Positions 6,841 to 15,534 of a stretch of DNA of 38,070 nucleotides are shown one piece after another. A model generated the notes under the pieces. It was not told the origin of the DNA, searched no databases, and saw nothing but the letters and a program-made list of their open reading frames with translations. The stretch comes from a virus. Each line of letters starts with the position of its first letter. Positions within the stretch are counted from its first letter, which is position 1. A program made the position numbers and the translations under genes. The stretch lies in the IMG/VR virus record IMGVR_UViG_3300047496_000216, positions 1-38,070 of that record; one strand, written 5' to 3'.

Positions 6841-7457
6841 TAATTTATCCTGATGAAATAGTTTACGATGGTGCTTCTCGCCCTGGTCTCGGTAAGCGGT
6901 ACGTTGTTAAAGTCGGCGTGAGATGGAGCCGTCGTAAACTGCGGGCCGCTCATAGAAAAACTCAAAGATCCGCCGGCCTGAGGAGGATAAGAGCCACCGA
7001 TTAGTACATTGCCGACGCCGAGAGTTCCGTTCGTTCCACCCACGTTGTTGACCAGTGTATTGGTATGAGTGTGCGAGCCGTAGTTCCCACTTTGGTTCTG
7101 TCCTAAAGAAAATTCTCCGTCTGGGTTTTGGTTGCCGTCTGATCTTCCGTTATTCTTTCCTCGAAGCGTGCAGGATCTGGCATCAGGGACAGTGCTATTC
7201 CCAGTGAGCGTTTGAAAGGCGGAGCCTGCACAACTTTGACCGTTACACAAGACCCAGCCGGCACCGCGAGACGCCTGAAACTGAGCGGTCGTCATGATGC
7301 TTTCAACTATCGTCCCTACTGGTGCTTGAACCGAAATGTTTGCGAGAATGTAGTTTGCAATGGACGCAAGCCGAGTCGCGAGCGTGTCACTGCATGTTGC
7401 AAGGTAGTACGTTTGAGCGAGCGTTACTCTTACTGAGCTTGGTGGTACTTGAGCCAT
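6840..7457 (-). CDS. Tail collar-type protein, first tandem copy
   Basis: A 205-residue member of the triplet, containing APVGTIVESIMTTAQFQASRG, GAGWVLCNGQSCAGSAFQTL, VPDARSCTLRGKNNGRSD, YGSHTHTNT and the ending NYFIRIN. PDLRG of the family is PDARS here, and an extra Cys pair (CNGQSC) may form a disulphide. The gene starts one base after the hub gene stop. Tandem copies with conserved ends and variable centres fit duplication and divergence for receptor recognition. Confidence 0.78.
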   Translation of the reverse strand: MAQVPPSSVRVTLAQTYYLATCSDTLATRLASIANYILANISVQAPVGTIVESIMTTAQFQASRGAGWVLCNGQSCAGSAFQTLTGNSTVPDARSCTLRGKNNGRSDGNQNPDGEFSLGQNQSGNYGSHTHTNTLVNNVGGTNGTLGVGNVLIGGSYPPQAGGSLSFSMSGPQFTTAPSHADFNNVPLTETRARSTIVNYFIRIN

Positions 7458-7458
7458 A

Positions 7459-10059
7459 TTAAATGAAGCGGTACGCCCCTCCCTTGTCTGCTACATAACC
7501 TATTAAGTCGCAGAAATATCCACTTGGTGCCCCAGTCGGTGCGAATTGACCACTCACACCAGGACCGCTGGGCGTGAATCCCATGCTGTTTTTGAGGGTA
7601 ATGAGGCCACCAGAAATACTCAAGATCTGTTGATCCAAAGAGTCTTGGGTGTACTGATAATTGTGAACCCTACAGTATCCACCGGTGAAAAATCGATAGG
7701 AGTCTCCTGGATAGACCACAAACTGAAACGGAGAGACGCCGCCAGAAATTTGGACTCTGTGTGATGTGAACGCGTGTATGTTCTTGTAAACGTTGTTTGT
7801 CGCTATGGACCCAGTAGTGGGATACGACGGTATGTCCATTACATACCCGGACGGTGGTGAAAACGGCAGCGGAGGTGAAATCGTCATTTGATACGGATTC
7901 ACGGGATTGATGGACTGAATGACAGAAGCGCCCGTGACCGTCCACCCAGTATCGTGGACGAGGATAGGTTGATTGAGATAGTTGATCCATTTGTTCGGCT
8001 CATTAAAAGGGAACTTTGGATTTGCGTGACTAAAAGAATCGGTGAGTATCAGTATATTCGGCGTCGAGCCAACGCCGACGACAGTAGATGGTGATATGAC
8101 GCCAAAACGATCTGAAGCTGAGGCTCCCACGCCAGAGACCAATCCCAGGGTAACCTTACCTGTTGAGATATCAAGATTACGGTTGGTGACTTCAAATAGT
8201 TGTGTTCCAAAGTTCAGACTCCCGTCATTAAAGTTAGTGAGAAAGAGATTCGTCCCATCAAGGCCTACGACGTCGCCTGCTTCGATAAGGCTCCCTACCC
8301 CGTAGTTCACACTCAAATTGATGATGCTCGCACCCAGCTTGTACCTGGACAGAAGGTACTGAGAACGAGTGGTGAGTGTCGCTCCGATGTTTGAAGAGAG
8401 ACTCGTCCTTATCCCATCCGCAGTTATTGGGAGAACGCTCGACAACCCTATTTGAGTGAGGCTTGCGCTATCCAACAAATCGAAAACAGACTGGTAGGTG
8501 CTTAAGTCGTCGGCGAGATCGTATTGCCAGAAAATTTCGTTGAAGAACTTTCTAGAGTTTACAGCCCTTGTAATCGTAATGTTTTGAGGCTCAAGAATAC
8601 TGTCTTGATTTAGGACTACGAGTTGCGACTGAGAGATCGGAGGCTTAGTGATGTTTACCGAGCACTGCCCACGACGAGTTAAAGAGTAGGCCGCAACCGG
8701 CAGGTAGATCTGACTCTCGATAAAATCTTTCCCAGAGGTACTTGCGTTTATGAAGAACGAGTAGGCATCATCGGTGTCATTAAGAAACTCGGCCTGAAGA
8801 TTTAAGTGCCCTTGGATGTCTACGTCCAGTGGCTCCATCATGAGCCCGCACTCGTTTGGATAGGTATCGAACTGACTTCGAATCGAGAAGACGGCGGTGC
8901 TTAAAGGACCTTCGGCAGTAAAAGTCACAATCCCGGCACCAGGATAGGCCAGGGTAATAATTTGGTTTGGCTGAGCGGATGAGATGCTCTCGACGGCAAC
9001 GACGGTAAACGTCCCGTTGTTCGCAGGATTAGGCGATCCAGAGATGGTAATGTAATCCCCGGTCACGACGTTGTACGACTGAATGGCATCTATTCCGTCC
9101 GGGAGGACGAGAGCGTTCTGTACTAAACCAAGTGACGAAGAGGTTTGAGCGAGCGCTTTGATGGGTTGGTTCGTTATCCAAGGACCGCCCCATCCAGAGA
9201 GCATGAGCTTCAAAGCCATTGGAATGCAGCTATCTTGGATCTGAACATACCCCGCAACTGCGGCACCGGCAGCGTGTGGAGCGGGCGTCGTTCCTCTTGC
9301 CCCTCTTGTCACGTTAACAAAGAAACTACCGGACACACTCCCCGAAACTACTCCACCGGATATCGAATTGGGTCCGTAAGAAATAAATTCGTTGTCGACT
9401 AAAATGTACGGGCTTATCGCAGTATCGTAACCATTGTTTGGACCTAGGATTGGAGCGAAGAAATCATTCGGGTTTACGACTGGGATATTGGTCGTGAGGT
9501 TGTCGATCCCATAGCTCATCGTCGTTGCGGGCTGAAAGAAAAGGTCCTGCCGCCTTTTTAAGTTTGGGTCAGACAGTTGTAGCGTAATGAGCCCAGCCTT
9601 AGATTGAACTTGGCTGACAAAGCCTCTGAAGATCTGAAAGTAATCTTGAGGGTAACTGACGTTCGAATACCCTAAGAAAACAGTGACCGTAGTGCCCAGG
9701 ATGTCTTCGATGAGAACGCCGGGTGAAATCACCTGACTCATGAACCCGTTCTTATCAATGAAGGCTAAAGAGATTTGGCTAACGGATCCCTTTCCCTGCT
9801 CGGGCTCCAATGTTTGAGAAATCGTGAGTGAAGATCCGGCCAAAGACACCAGATCCAAGAACCCTGAAAGCTTTTTGAAACCACCATAGACGAGGCCAGG
9901 CTCACCGTAAGTAATCCCCGGATCCCCGTATTTCACGATCGTGTAGATAGGGCCGTTTGTGAGTAGGGTGCTTAGTCCCGCAATCTGAACAACAACAGAG
10001 ATGTTCTTGTTCATGCTCTGATTTGCGAGCAGGTAATTATTAGTGGGGTTCAAAGACAT
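7459..10059 (-). CDS. Tail-tip / baseplate hub-like protein
   Basis: An 866-residue protein placed after the distal tail and adhesin genes and before the collar-type proteins. The N-terminal part (about 1-180) has the strand-rich look of hub domain I (VVVQIAGLSTLLTNG, LIYxxxVKYGDPG repeats, DYFQIFRGFVSQV, LITLQLSDPNLKRRQ). The middle (about 270-560) contains PMALKLMLSGWGGPW and a long region with TLTTRSQYLLSRYKLGASI, which resembles gp27/Tal-type hub proteins where the tail tube meets the tip. The C-terminal quarter is strand-rich and probably exposed. Hub proteins initiate tail assembly with the tape measure and often connect to receptor-binding parts. Start overlaps the adhesin stop by one base (TAATG). 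Confidence 0.65.
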   Translation of the reverse strand: MSLNPTNNYLLANQSMNKNISVVVQIAGLSTLLTNGPIYTIVKYGDPGITYGEPGLVYGGFKKLSGFLDLVSLAGSSLTISQTLEPEQGKGSVSQISLAFIDKNGFMSQVISPGVLIEDILGTTVTVFLGYSNVSYPQDYFQIFRGFVSQVQSKAGLITLQLSDPNLKRRQDLFFQPATTMSYGIDNLTTNIPVVNPNDFFAPILGPNNGYDTAISPYILVDNEFISYGPNSISGGVVSGSVSGSFFVNVTRGARGTTPAPHAAGAAVAGYVQIQDSCIPMALKLMLSGWGGPWITNQPIKALAQTSSSLGLVQNALVLPDGIDAIQSYNVVTGDYITISGSPNPANNGTFTVVAVESISSAQPNQIITLAYPGAGIVTFTAEGPLSTAVFSIRSQFDTYPNECGLMMEPLDVDIQGHLNLQAEFLNDTDDAYSFFINASTSGKDFIESQIYLPVAAYSLTRRGQCSVNITKPPISQSQLVVLNQDSILEPQNITITRAVNSRKFFNEIFWQYDLADDLSTYQSVFDLLDSASLTQIGLSSVLPITADGIRTSLSSNIGATLTTRSQYLLSRYKLGASIINLSVNYGVGSLIEAGDVVGLDGTNLFLTNFNDGSLNFGTQLFEVTNRNLDISTGKVTLGLVSGVGASASDRFGVISPSTVVGVGSTPNILILTDSFSHANPKFPFNEPNKWINYLNQPILVHDTGWTVTGASVIQSINPVNPYQMTISPPLPFSPPSGYVMDIPSYPTTGSIATNNVYKNIHAFTSHRVQISGGVSPFQFVVYPGDSYRFFTGGYCRVHNYQYTQDSLDQQILSISGGLITLKNSMGFTPSGPGVSGQFAPTGAPSGYFCDLIGYVADKGGAYRFI

Positions 10060-12110
10060 TAGTAATGCTCTTCGACGATGGTAATCCCTTGAGCTCCGAC
10101 GTTTCCTGTTCCGGCAGCGGATCCGGTACCGTTAGTTCCCGCCGCGCCGCCAGCCGCTGTCCCTAGCGATCCAAAGCTTGAATTGCCACCTGCTGAACCT
10201 GCCGCGCCGCCTTGTCCAACAGTAATTAATTGTCCTCCGGTGCCGATTTGAGCGGCCGTTGCATAAACTATGACCGTACCACCACCACCTCCGCCGCCAC
10301 CGCCGCTACCACCGCCGCCACCGCTACCGCCGCTACCACCACCACCATAAATACGTCCTGGGTTCCCGTTGTTCCCATCTGAAGAGCTTCCGCCGCCACC
10401 ACCCAAAAAAGATGACCCGCCAGAACCTCCAGCTCCATCAAATTGACCGACGACGCCCCCCGCTCCATTCCCGCCGTCTTGCCCTTGAAAATTAATTGTT
10501 CCACCGGTACCAAGTCCTCCCGCACCGCCAGTACCAGCCGGTTGGGCTGTTGTCCCGCCCGCTCCACTACCACCACCTCCTCCGACGATAGTGATCTTGT
10601 ACCAAGCGGGAGAAGGTCCTACCGGTGGTTTATAGTTGGTAGCGACGCCGCTTGTGAAAACCTGAACCGTCGTCGCCTTAGTCTGAGCAGGAGTAATGAA
10701 CGGCTTTAAGGACAACTCTCCCGGAGCCGTACTCCAAGATCCCGCAGTTGGATTATTGAATGCGGCTCGCGCCAACATTCGAATCGGGACCGAAGTGTAT
10801 CCAGTCGTCGAATACAAGATGGTTCCACTAATGCTACCAACACCTGAAACTCTGGTCGCGTTTTGAAGAATCGCTTCATCGAAACTGGATGAAGAGCTCA
10901 CGCCCAGGTTGAAGTTACCGCCTGAGAAAATTCCGTACACGTAAATGTAACTTGAAACGCTCGATGCCTGACCAAGAGTCGCGCCTTGAGGGATGGTAAT
11001 GCTTACGGCACTTGTGACCGAAACCTCTTGGTAATCACCGTTAGTCACAACGCTGTCTCTAAATCCAATCTTTACTGCAGAAGCACCGGCCCCAGGGTCA
11101 GTCGCTCCATCCGATTGTTTCAGCGCGATGGTCAAGGCGTTCCCGGACACGCTCATCTTGATGCCAAGATTGAGTAGCTCTTGAGACGATGAAAGGACCG
11201 TGCCGCTACCACCACTAACGGGCGCCCACTTAATACCGTTGGCTTGAGTAGAGTCTGCAGTGAGTACGTTCCCGTCTGGACCCACACCAAGACGGACATT
11301 CGCAGAAGAATTGCGAGTAATCAGATCGCCCTTGTTAGTCAAAGGCAATATCGTGGCTCCGTAGTTTTGATCGAAAATAGCCGGCATGTCGGAATACGAC
11401 GGCGACGTAGTAAGCGGATTAAAAAGCTGTTGGAAGTAGAAGCTGATGGAAGAATTCGCCGGGAAGGAATACTGGGTCTCGACTCCTCCGACATTGGAAA
11501 AGAACGAAAGCGTGAAGTTTGTTCCCGTGGGATTTGTCATCCTCCCGTAGACCACGTTCCCCGAAACGTCTTGGAATACGGTAGTCCCGCTCGGCTGCCT
11601 AATGAATGACTTATTGTAAGGAGGATTCACCACGATCCCAGGCATCGTTTGCCCGGTGGATGCGATGAGAGTTGGTAGAAAACTCGATGCATTCCCGGAC
11701 ACCCCGGTCACACTCATGTTCGATAGCGCAGGCTGATAAAACCCAACGAGGGCGGGCGACCCAATCCCTGACGGAGAAATGAGCGGTCCGTCTCCCGGGA
11801 GTCCTGTGTGCTTGTGGCCCGTGACTGGATGAAAGGCAGTATCCAGGTTTTGAATGCTTTGAAAGAAATTCTGCCCAGGAACGATTCGACCTGAAACCGT
11901 TGTGTATCCAGTTGCAGCCGCGAACTCAGTGTTCCCGACCGTGAGGCGCGTAAAATTCATCAGCGCCTGAATGTTTACGATGGTGGCGCCGCTATTAGGG
12001 TTACTGGTGTTCGCAAGGGTTACTTGACCGACCCCGGTGCTTGCGACCTGGGCGTCGATGAATGACGGGTTTGTAGTTACCGCGTTTACTGGTGTTCCAT
12101 CGATGATCAT
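10059..12110 (-). CDS. Tail fibre/adhesin with glycine-rich C-terminus
   Basis: A 683-residue protein. The N-terminal 110 residues should attach to the tail, with HPVTGHKHTGLPG (about 92-104), a His-x-His motif common in trimeric fibres. Residues 120-480 are Ser/Thr/Gly-rich beta structure. The last 180 residues are a glycine-rich domain: VGGGGGSGAGG, GGGGGSS and GGSGGGGGSGGGGGGGGG runs separated by short variable loops, ending in GAQGITIVEEHY. Such a domain recalls the polyglycine-sandwich tip of T-even-type gp38 adhesins and phage glycine-rich collar domains, where loops contact the receptor. The GC-rich coding repeats could recombine. Ribosome-binding site GGGAGG is five bases before the ATG. 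Confidence 0.75.
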   Translation of the reverse strand: MIIDGTPVNAVTTNPSFIDAQVASTGVGQVTLANTSNPNSGATIVNIQALMNFTRLTVGNTEFAAATGYTTVSGRIVPGQNFFQSIQNLDTAFHPVTGHKHTGLPGDGPLISPSGIGSPALVGFYQPALSNMSVTGVSGNASSFLPTLIASTGQTMPGIVVNPPYNKSFIRQPSGTTVFQDVSGNVVYGRMTNPTGTNFTLSFFSNVGGVETQYSFPANSSISFYFQQLFNPLTTSPSYSDMPAIFDQNYGATILPLTNKGDLITRNSSANVRLGVGPDGNVLTADSTQANGIKWAPVSGGSGTVLSSSQELLNLGIKMSVSGNALTIALKQSDGATDPGAGASAVKIGFRDSVVTNGDYQEVSVTSAVSITIPQGATLGQASSVSSYIYVYGIFSGGNFNLGVSSSSSFDEAILQNATRVSGVGSISGTILYSTTGYTSVPIRMLARAAFNNPTAGSWSTAPGELSLKPFITPAQTKATTVQVFTSGVATNYKPPVGPSPAWYKITIVGGGGGSGAGGTTAQPAGTGGAGGLGTGGTINFQGQDGGNGAGGVVGQFDGAGGSGGSSFLGGGGGSSSDGNNGNPGRIYGGGGSGGSGGGGGSGGGGGGGGGTVIVYATAAQIGTGGQLITVGQGGAAGSAGGNSSFGSLGTAAGGAAGTNGTGSAAGTGNVGAQGITIVEEHY

Positions 12111-12111
12111 T

Positions 12112-12900
12112 TCATCCTCCCGTCAAAAATATTGCGCTTTGAACGACAACCCTGAATTTCATAATCCCCGTATCCCAGGCGAACGGGAAATCAGGTCTCA
12201 TTTCGCTGCCCTTGAATCCCAACCCCTGACTATCGAAGGGAGTACTTTCAAGCGTGCACGTGTAAAAAGTATTCGGTGAATTGATGTTAGGTGTGAAGTC
12301 CATCTCTCGTTGTTGGATTGCCCACACCATGAAAGGCGTCCAGTTTGTGATCCAATCGCTTTGACTGATGTATTTGAACTGAACTTCGAAGAACTGTTGG
12401 ATATTGAAAACGACGGCTTCTTTAACGCCCGATGCGCTCACGTTCACCGATCCAAAGACCTTTTGGTAAAAGTTCGTGTCCGTATAGCTGTAACCCACCA
12501 TGCTAGGAGCGAGCACTTTACCGGCGCTTGAATTACCAGTGTAAGAAACGGCGCCAGTTTGATCGAGAGTTTGAAATCCGATGAGTGGCGCCACGGTTGA
12601 AGCGGTTCTTGGTCCACTCAAGAAAAGAAGAGAGAAGAAAGAGCCACTCGTTGCGATGGTCACCCGGTTTTGAGTTCCGCCGGACACATTGCGGTTCGCA
12701 GTCGCGGTGTAGGTGTTCGTGGGATCCGCAGCCTGAAGCGCGGTGACGATAGCGTTCAAAAGTCCGGTCAGCGAGTAATACCCTTGAGCGATAGTGGCCT
12801 GAAGTACCGGACCACTGTTCACGATCTGAAAATCGATGGACGAGTTGTAGGACGTTATCTGAAAGTTATAGAGGAACAGGCTCTGACTTGTAAGTGCCAT
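12112..12900 (-). CDS. Probable distal tail protein
   Basis: A 262-residue protein between the tape measure and the adhesin, where siphophages encode the distal tail protein that caps the tube. It starts with strand-rich SQSLFLYNFQITSYNSSIDFQ, has a middle with VTIATSGSFFSLLFLSG, and ends with a conserved-looking FKFRVVVQ-type strand. The fold cannot be confirmed from sequence alone. It overlaps the tape-measure stop by one base. An alternative is another tail-tip or chaperone protein. Confidence 0.5.
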   Translation of the reverse strand: MALTSQSLFLYNFQITSYNSSIDFQIVNSGPVLQATIAQGYYSLTGLLNAIVTALQAADPTNTYTATANRNVSGGTQNRVTIATSGSFFSLLFLSGPRTASTVAPLIGFQTLDQTGAVSYTGNSSAGKVLAPSMVGYSYTDTNFYQKVFGSVNVSASGVKEAVVFNIQQFFEVQFKYISQSDWITNWTPFMVWAIQQREMDFTPNINSPNTFYTCTLESTPFDSQGLGFKGSEMRPDFPFAWDTGIMKFRVVVQSAIFLTGG

Positions 12901-14789
12901 TAGAGGCCTCCCCCGATGGATTGAACCTTGAAGTCGGTAGCATCCGCACTCTGTCTGATTAGTTGGGTGAGCCGGGTCTGGGTCTCAGCCGAGTCAAAGT
13001 AAGAACCCTGGATGACAATGTTCACGGCTTGAGAAGCTTGAGCGGCCGTGGGACTCGATTCATTTAAGGCTCCCGTCGATGGGAGACCTAAGCTTGTGGA
13101 AGGGGTTAGACCTCCGCCCGCGCTCGACACACCACTACTGGTCGGGAGACTTGATGACGAAGTGTTCGAACTGCCGGCGAGCGACTTTAAGAGTCCCGCC
13201 AAGACTTCTAGACCCGCACCGGCAGCTAAGCCCAATGGGTTTGGCGGGAAGATGCTTGACGCGATGAGAAACGCGCCTTGAGCCTGCGCTTGGTCCGCGA
13301 TAGCGCCGATGATGGCGCCCTTCATCGCATCGCCCACACTCTTCGTGCCTTCTCCCATTTGTTCGAAAGCGTCACCCACGTTTTTCGACAAACTCTGAGC
13401 CGCCGATGCCCCTGTCCCTGCGAAGTCCAGTAGGCTTGCCTTGGCCTTTTGAGAGAAGAGGGCGGCCCCTGCCTGCATCTTATTGAACGCCCCTTGAGCC
13501 GCTTTTACCTGATTCTCGTAGGACTTAATCACGAGTTGTTGGCGCGTGCTTTCCGCGTCGAGCGTCAATGCCGTGAGTTGCTTCTCATGGGAGCTAGCAA
13601 GAGATAGTTCTTCATCGAGTCTTTGCTTTTTACTCAGCGATTTGTTCGTCTCTATTTGAGAAAGCTTCTGTTGGTACTGCTCTTCCGCGAGCTCTTTTTG
13701 AGCGAGAAGGTTCCGATCGACGTCGGCCTCACTCATCGCGACCTTTTCGTCGTCTGCGAGCGCTTGCTTTTTGATGGCCAGAATGTCTGCCTGAAACTTC
13801 GTTTGAAGCTGTTTCAGCTTCTGTTGGTCCACCGAGGCGGCAGCGATTGCGGCAGAATTCCCCCCAGAACCGCCGCCCGCCGCCGCCTGTTTCTGAGCTT
13901 CGATAGCCTTATTCGAATCGGCGACAATTTGATGTAGCCTGGCCTTTGCCGCATCGACATCGTTCCCGCTGATAAACGCCTTAAGCTGTAACGCCGCTCC
14001 CCTTAGGATCGTGATGAATCCCTGCACGGCAGGGCCCGCATACTTTTCAAAAACTAAAACTAGTGAATCCTTGATGTCGAGAAGTGTGGCCTTCAACTGT
14101 TGCCACATGTTTGTGGAAGCCAGGATGTCGGTGTTGATACCCTGGAACGCTGTGCGCCCTTTTTCGAGCACCGCGTTTAGGATCGCCTGATTCTTTCCCT
14201 GTTGGCTTAGAGCATCTACCGAAATCCCGAGAGTGTCCGCGTAGGCCTGCTCAGCCTTGGTCACATCAACTCTGAGTCCCATGCCGGTTAAAAGTCTTTG
14301 GTTCCCGGTTTCGACTGCTCGAGTGAGTTGTTGGAAGGTGGTTGTTATGTCCTGGCCAGTAACGACCGAAGCTTTTCTCGCAAGCTCCATTAATTGGGGT
14401 AACTGGGAAGCGGAAGCTCCCATCGCAACGATGGCTTGGTTTGCCATCTTAAGAAGCGACGTCTCATCGATTAAACCCGCCGAAGCTTGTTCGAGCCCTT
14501 GCTTAAGGCTCGCCCCAGACAGTCCGGCGTTCTCAGTCAATACCTCAAACTGTTGGTTGACCGCTTTTATCTGCTCGGCATCGAACACGGCCCCCATCGC
14601 AGTTTTCACCGCTGCGAAGGCGACTCCCATTGCGCCCAGAAGGGGTATCGCGGCATCAAACCCGTCGATAAGACCTTGAAGGTTTTTTGCGTCCCCGAGC
14701 CCGCTCACTCTACTTTGAGCGTCAGTTATCGCGTCGATGAAGTCTTTGGCGTCTAGATCTAGGCGAAATATCTGTGTGTCATCGGCCAT
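12900..14789 (-). CDS. Tail tape measure protein
   Basis: A 629-residue mostly helical protein, the longest such protein in the tail block, located right after the frameshifted tail chaperones as in lambda-like phages. The N-terminus (MADDTQIFRLDLDAKDFIDAI) and hydrophobic stretches (LLGAMGVAFAAVKTAMGAVF; IIGAIADQAQAQGAFLIASS) are typical. The middle (about 290-460) is Gln/Lys/Glu-rich coiled coil (KQLQTKFQADILAIKKQALA). It sets tail length. At roughly 0.15 nm per residue, a tail near 95 nm is expected (an estimate from the helical ruler rule). The C-terminal region is Ser/Gly-rich. Start overlaps the preceding frame by one base. Confidence 0.9.
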   Translation of the reverse strand: MADDTQIFRLDLDAKDFIDAITDAQSRVSGLGDAKNLQGLIDGFDAAIPLLGAMGVAFAAVKTAMGAVFDAEQIKAVNQQFEVLTENAGLSGASLKQGLEQASAGLIDETSLLKMANQAIVAMGASASQLPQLMELARKASVVTGQDITTTFQQLTRAVETGNQRLLTGMGLRVDVTKAEQAYADTLGISVDALSQQGKNQAILNAVLEKGRTAFQGINTDILASTNMWQQLKATLLDIKDSLVLVFEKYAGPAVQGFITILRGAALQLKAFISGNDVDAAKARLHQIVADSNKAIEAQKQAAAGGGSGGNSAAIAAASVDQQKLKQLQTKFQADILAIKKQALADDEKVAMSEADVDRNLLAQKELAEEQYQQKLSQIETNKSLSKKQRLDEELSLASSHEKQLTALTLDAESTRQQLVIKSYENQVKAAQGAFNKMQAGAALFSQKAKASLLDFAGTGASAAQSLSKNVGDAFEQMGEGTKSVGDAMKGAIIGAIADQAQAQGAFLIASSIFPPNPLGLAAGAGLEVLAGLLKSLAGSSNTSSSSLPTSSGVSSAGGGLTPSTSLGLPSTGALNESSPTAAQASQAVNIVIQGSYFDSAETQTRLTQLIRQSADATDFKVQSIGGGL

Positions 14790-15531
14790 TAGATGCCACC
14801 CAAATCTCTCTTGAAGGCCAGAAGCTCAAAGAGCCTGTCCTTAGCAAAATTATTGTCGGGTTCTTTTCGCGCTTTCGGAGGACCGACTGGCCCCTTCGTG
14901 ATCAGCTGGGATGCGTACCGAGCCCGAATCCCCTCGTAATAATCCAGCGTGCACATCGGGATTGCGGCTATATCCACCCTTTGCAAAAGGTCTTGAATGT
15001 GAAGGTTGTGAGCGTCCCGGTACATGACGAAGAACCTGGATGCCGCCATGCCGAGCACCTGGTCCGGCGTCCAGGAGAACGTTCGACACATGAACGTCAC
15101 CATGACAGAGGCGTTGATTAGGAGACTGGGGAGCTCTGGGACTGGGTCAGATTCTTTTTTTTTTCAGCGTCTTCGGCCTGCGCCTTACCCGTTATCGTGT
15201 TAACGACGTAATTGAATAGGGCCGCGACCTGAGGGACTGACATCTTTGCCACTTCAGCGGGGCCGATAGTGGGACATACCTCAGAAAAAAAGTGACCGTA
15301 AAGAGTGTAAAGCTCTTCGGTCGTGGTGTCCGATTTCGTTTTGCCATTTAGAAGATCCGCGTACTTATTCATCACGCGCATGAACGACTTCAGATTCATG
15401 GGACGGATTTCGTGAAGTCGTCCTTCCCACTTGAACCAAACGCTATCCGCCATCAGGGCATCCAGGTCCGCGATGACAATGCGGTTCTCTGGATTTATTT
15501 CTCTGCCCGTTCTGAAGTTAAACAGCTTCAT
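14789..15531 (-). CDS. Tail assembly chaperone, -1 frameshift fusion (G-T type)
   Basis: The 137-residue upstream frame and the 104-residue downstream frame are linked through a run of ten A followed by G. A slip of -1 on this run changes EKKK-NLTQ into EKKK-ESDPV and stays open, without any stop, to 14789. This gives a 247-residue fusion. The gene order (tail tube, chaperone with slippery run, tape measure) matches lambda gpG/gpGT, in which the minor fusion recruits tail-tube subunits to the tape measure. The downstream part (SWTPDQVLGMAASRFFVMY, KDRLFELLAFKRDLGGI) resembles T-part sequences. No ribosome-binding site precedes an independent start for the downstream frame, which supports frameshifting. 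Confidence 0.85.
15118..15531 (-). CDS. Tail assembly chaperone, unshifted product (G type)
   Basis: The 137-residue product made when no frameshift occurs. It folds as a small helical protein (FMRVMNKYADLLNG, VAALFNYVVNTITG) with a charged end and stops at 15118. It sits between the tail-tube gene, which ends three bases upstream, and the tape measure, the position of gpG-type chaperones. Lambda-like phages produce this form in large excess over the fusion. The start has no strong ribosome-binding site and is likely coupled to the tail-tube stop. Confidence 0.85.
   Translation of the reverse strand: MKLFNFRTGREINPENRIVIADLDALMADSVWFKWEGRLHEIRPMNLKSFMRVMNKYADLLNGKTKSDTTTEELYTLYGHFFSEVCPTIGPAEVAKMSVPQVAALFNYVVNTITGKAQAEDAEKKKNLTQSQSSPVS
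15154..15164 (-). other. Programmed -1 frameshift slippery site
   Basis: On the coding strand the site is ten A then G, read in frame as GAA AAA AAA AAG. It offers an A-AAA-AAA-AAG-type slip of -1. It lies 11 codons before the zero-frame stop, and the -1 frame is open from here to 14789. Homopolymer length also makes this spot sensitive to sequencing error, so the count of ten should be confirmed. Confidence 0.8.
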
Positions 15532-15534
15532 CGT

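Noticed and set aside
7546-9402. Plus-strand frames opposite the tail-tip gene
   Set aside because: Short, Arg-rich and without ribosome-binding sites, while the opposite strand is one long coding frame.
5660-12110. Diversity-generating retroelement acting on the fibre genes
   Set aside because: No reverse transcriptase gene or template repeat is visible.
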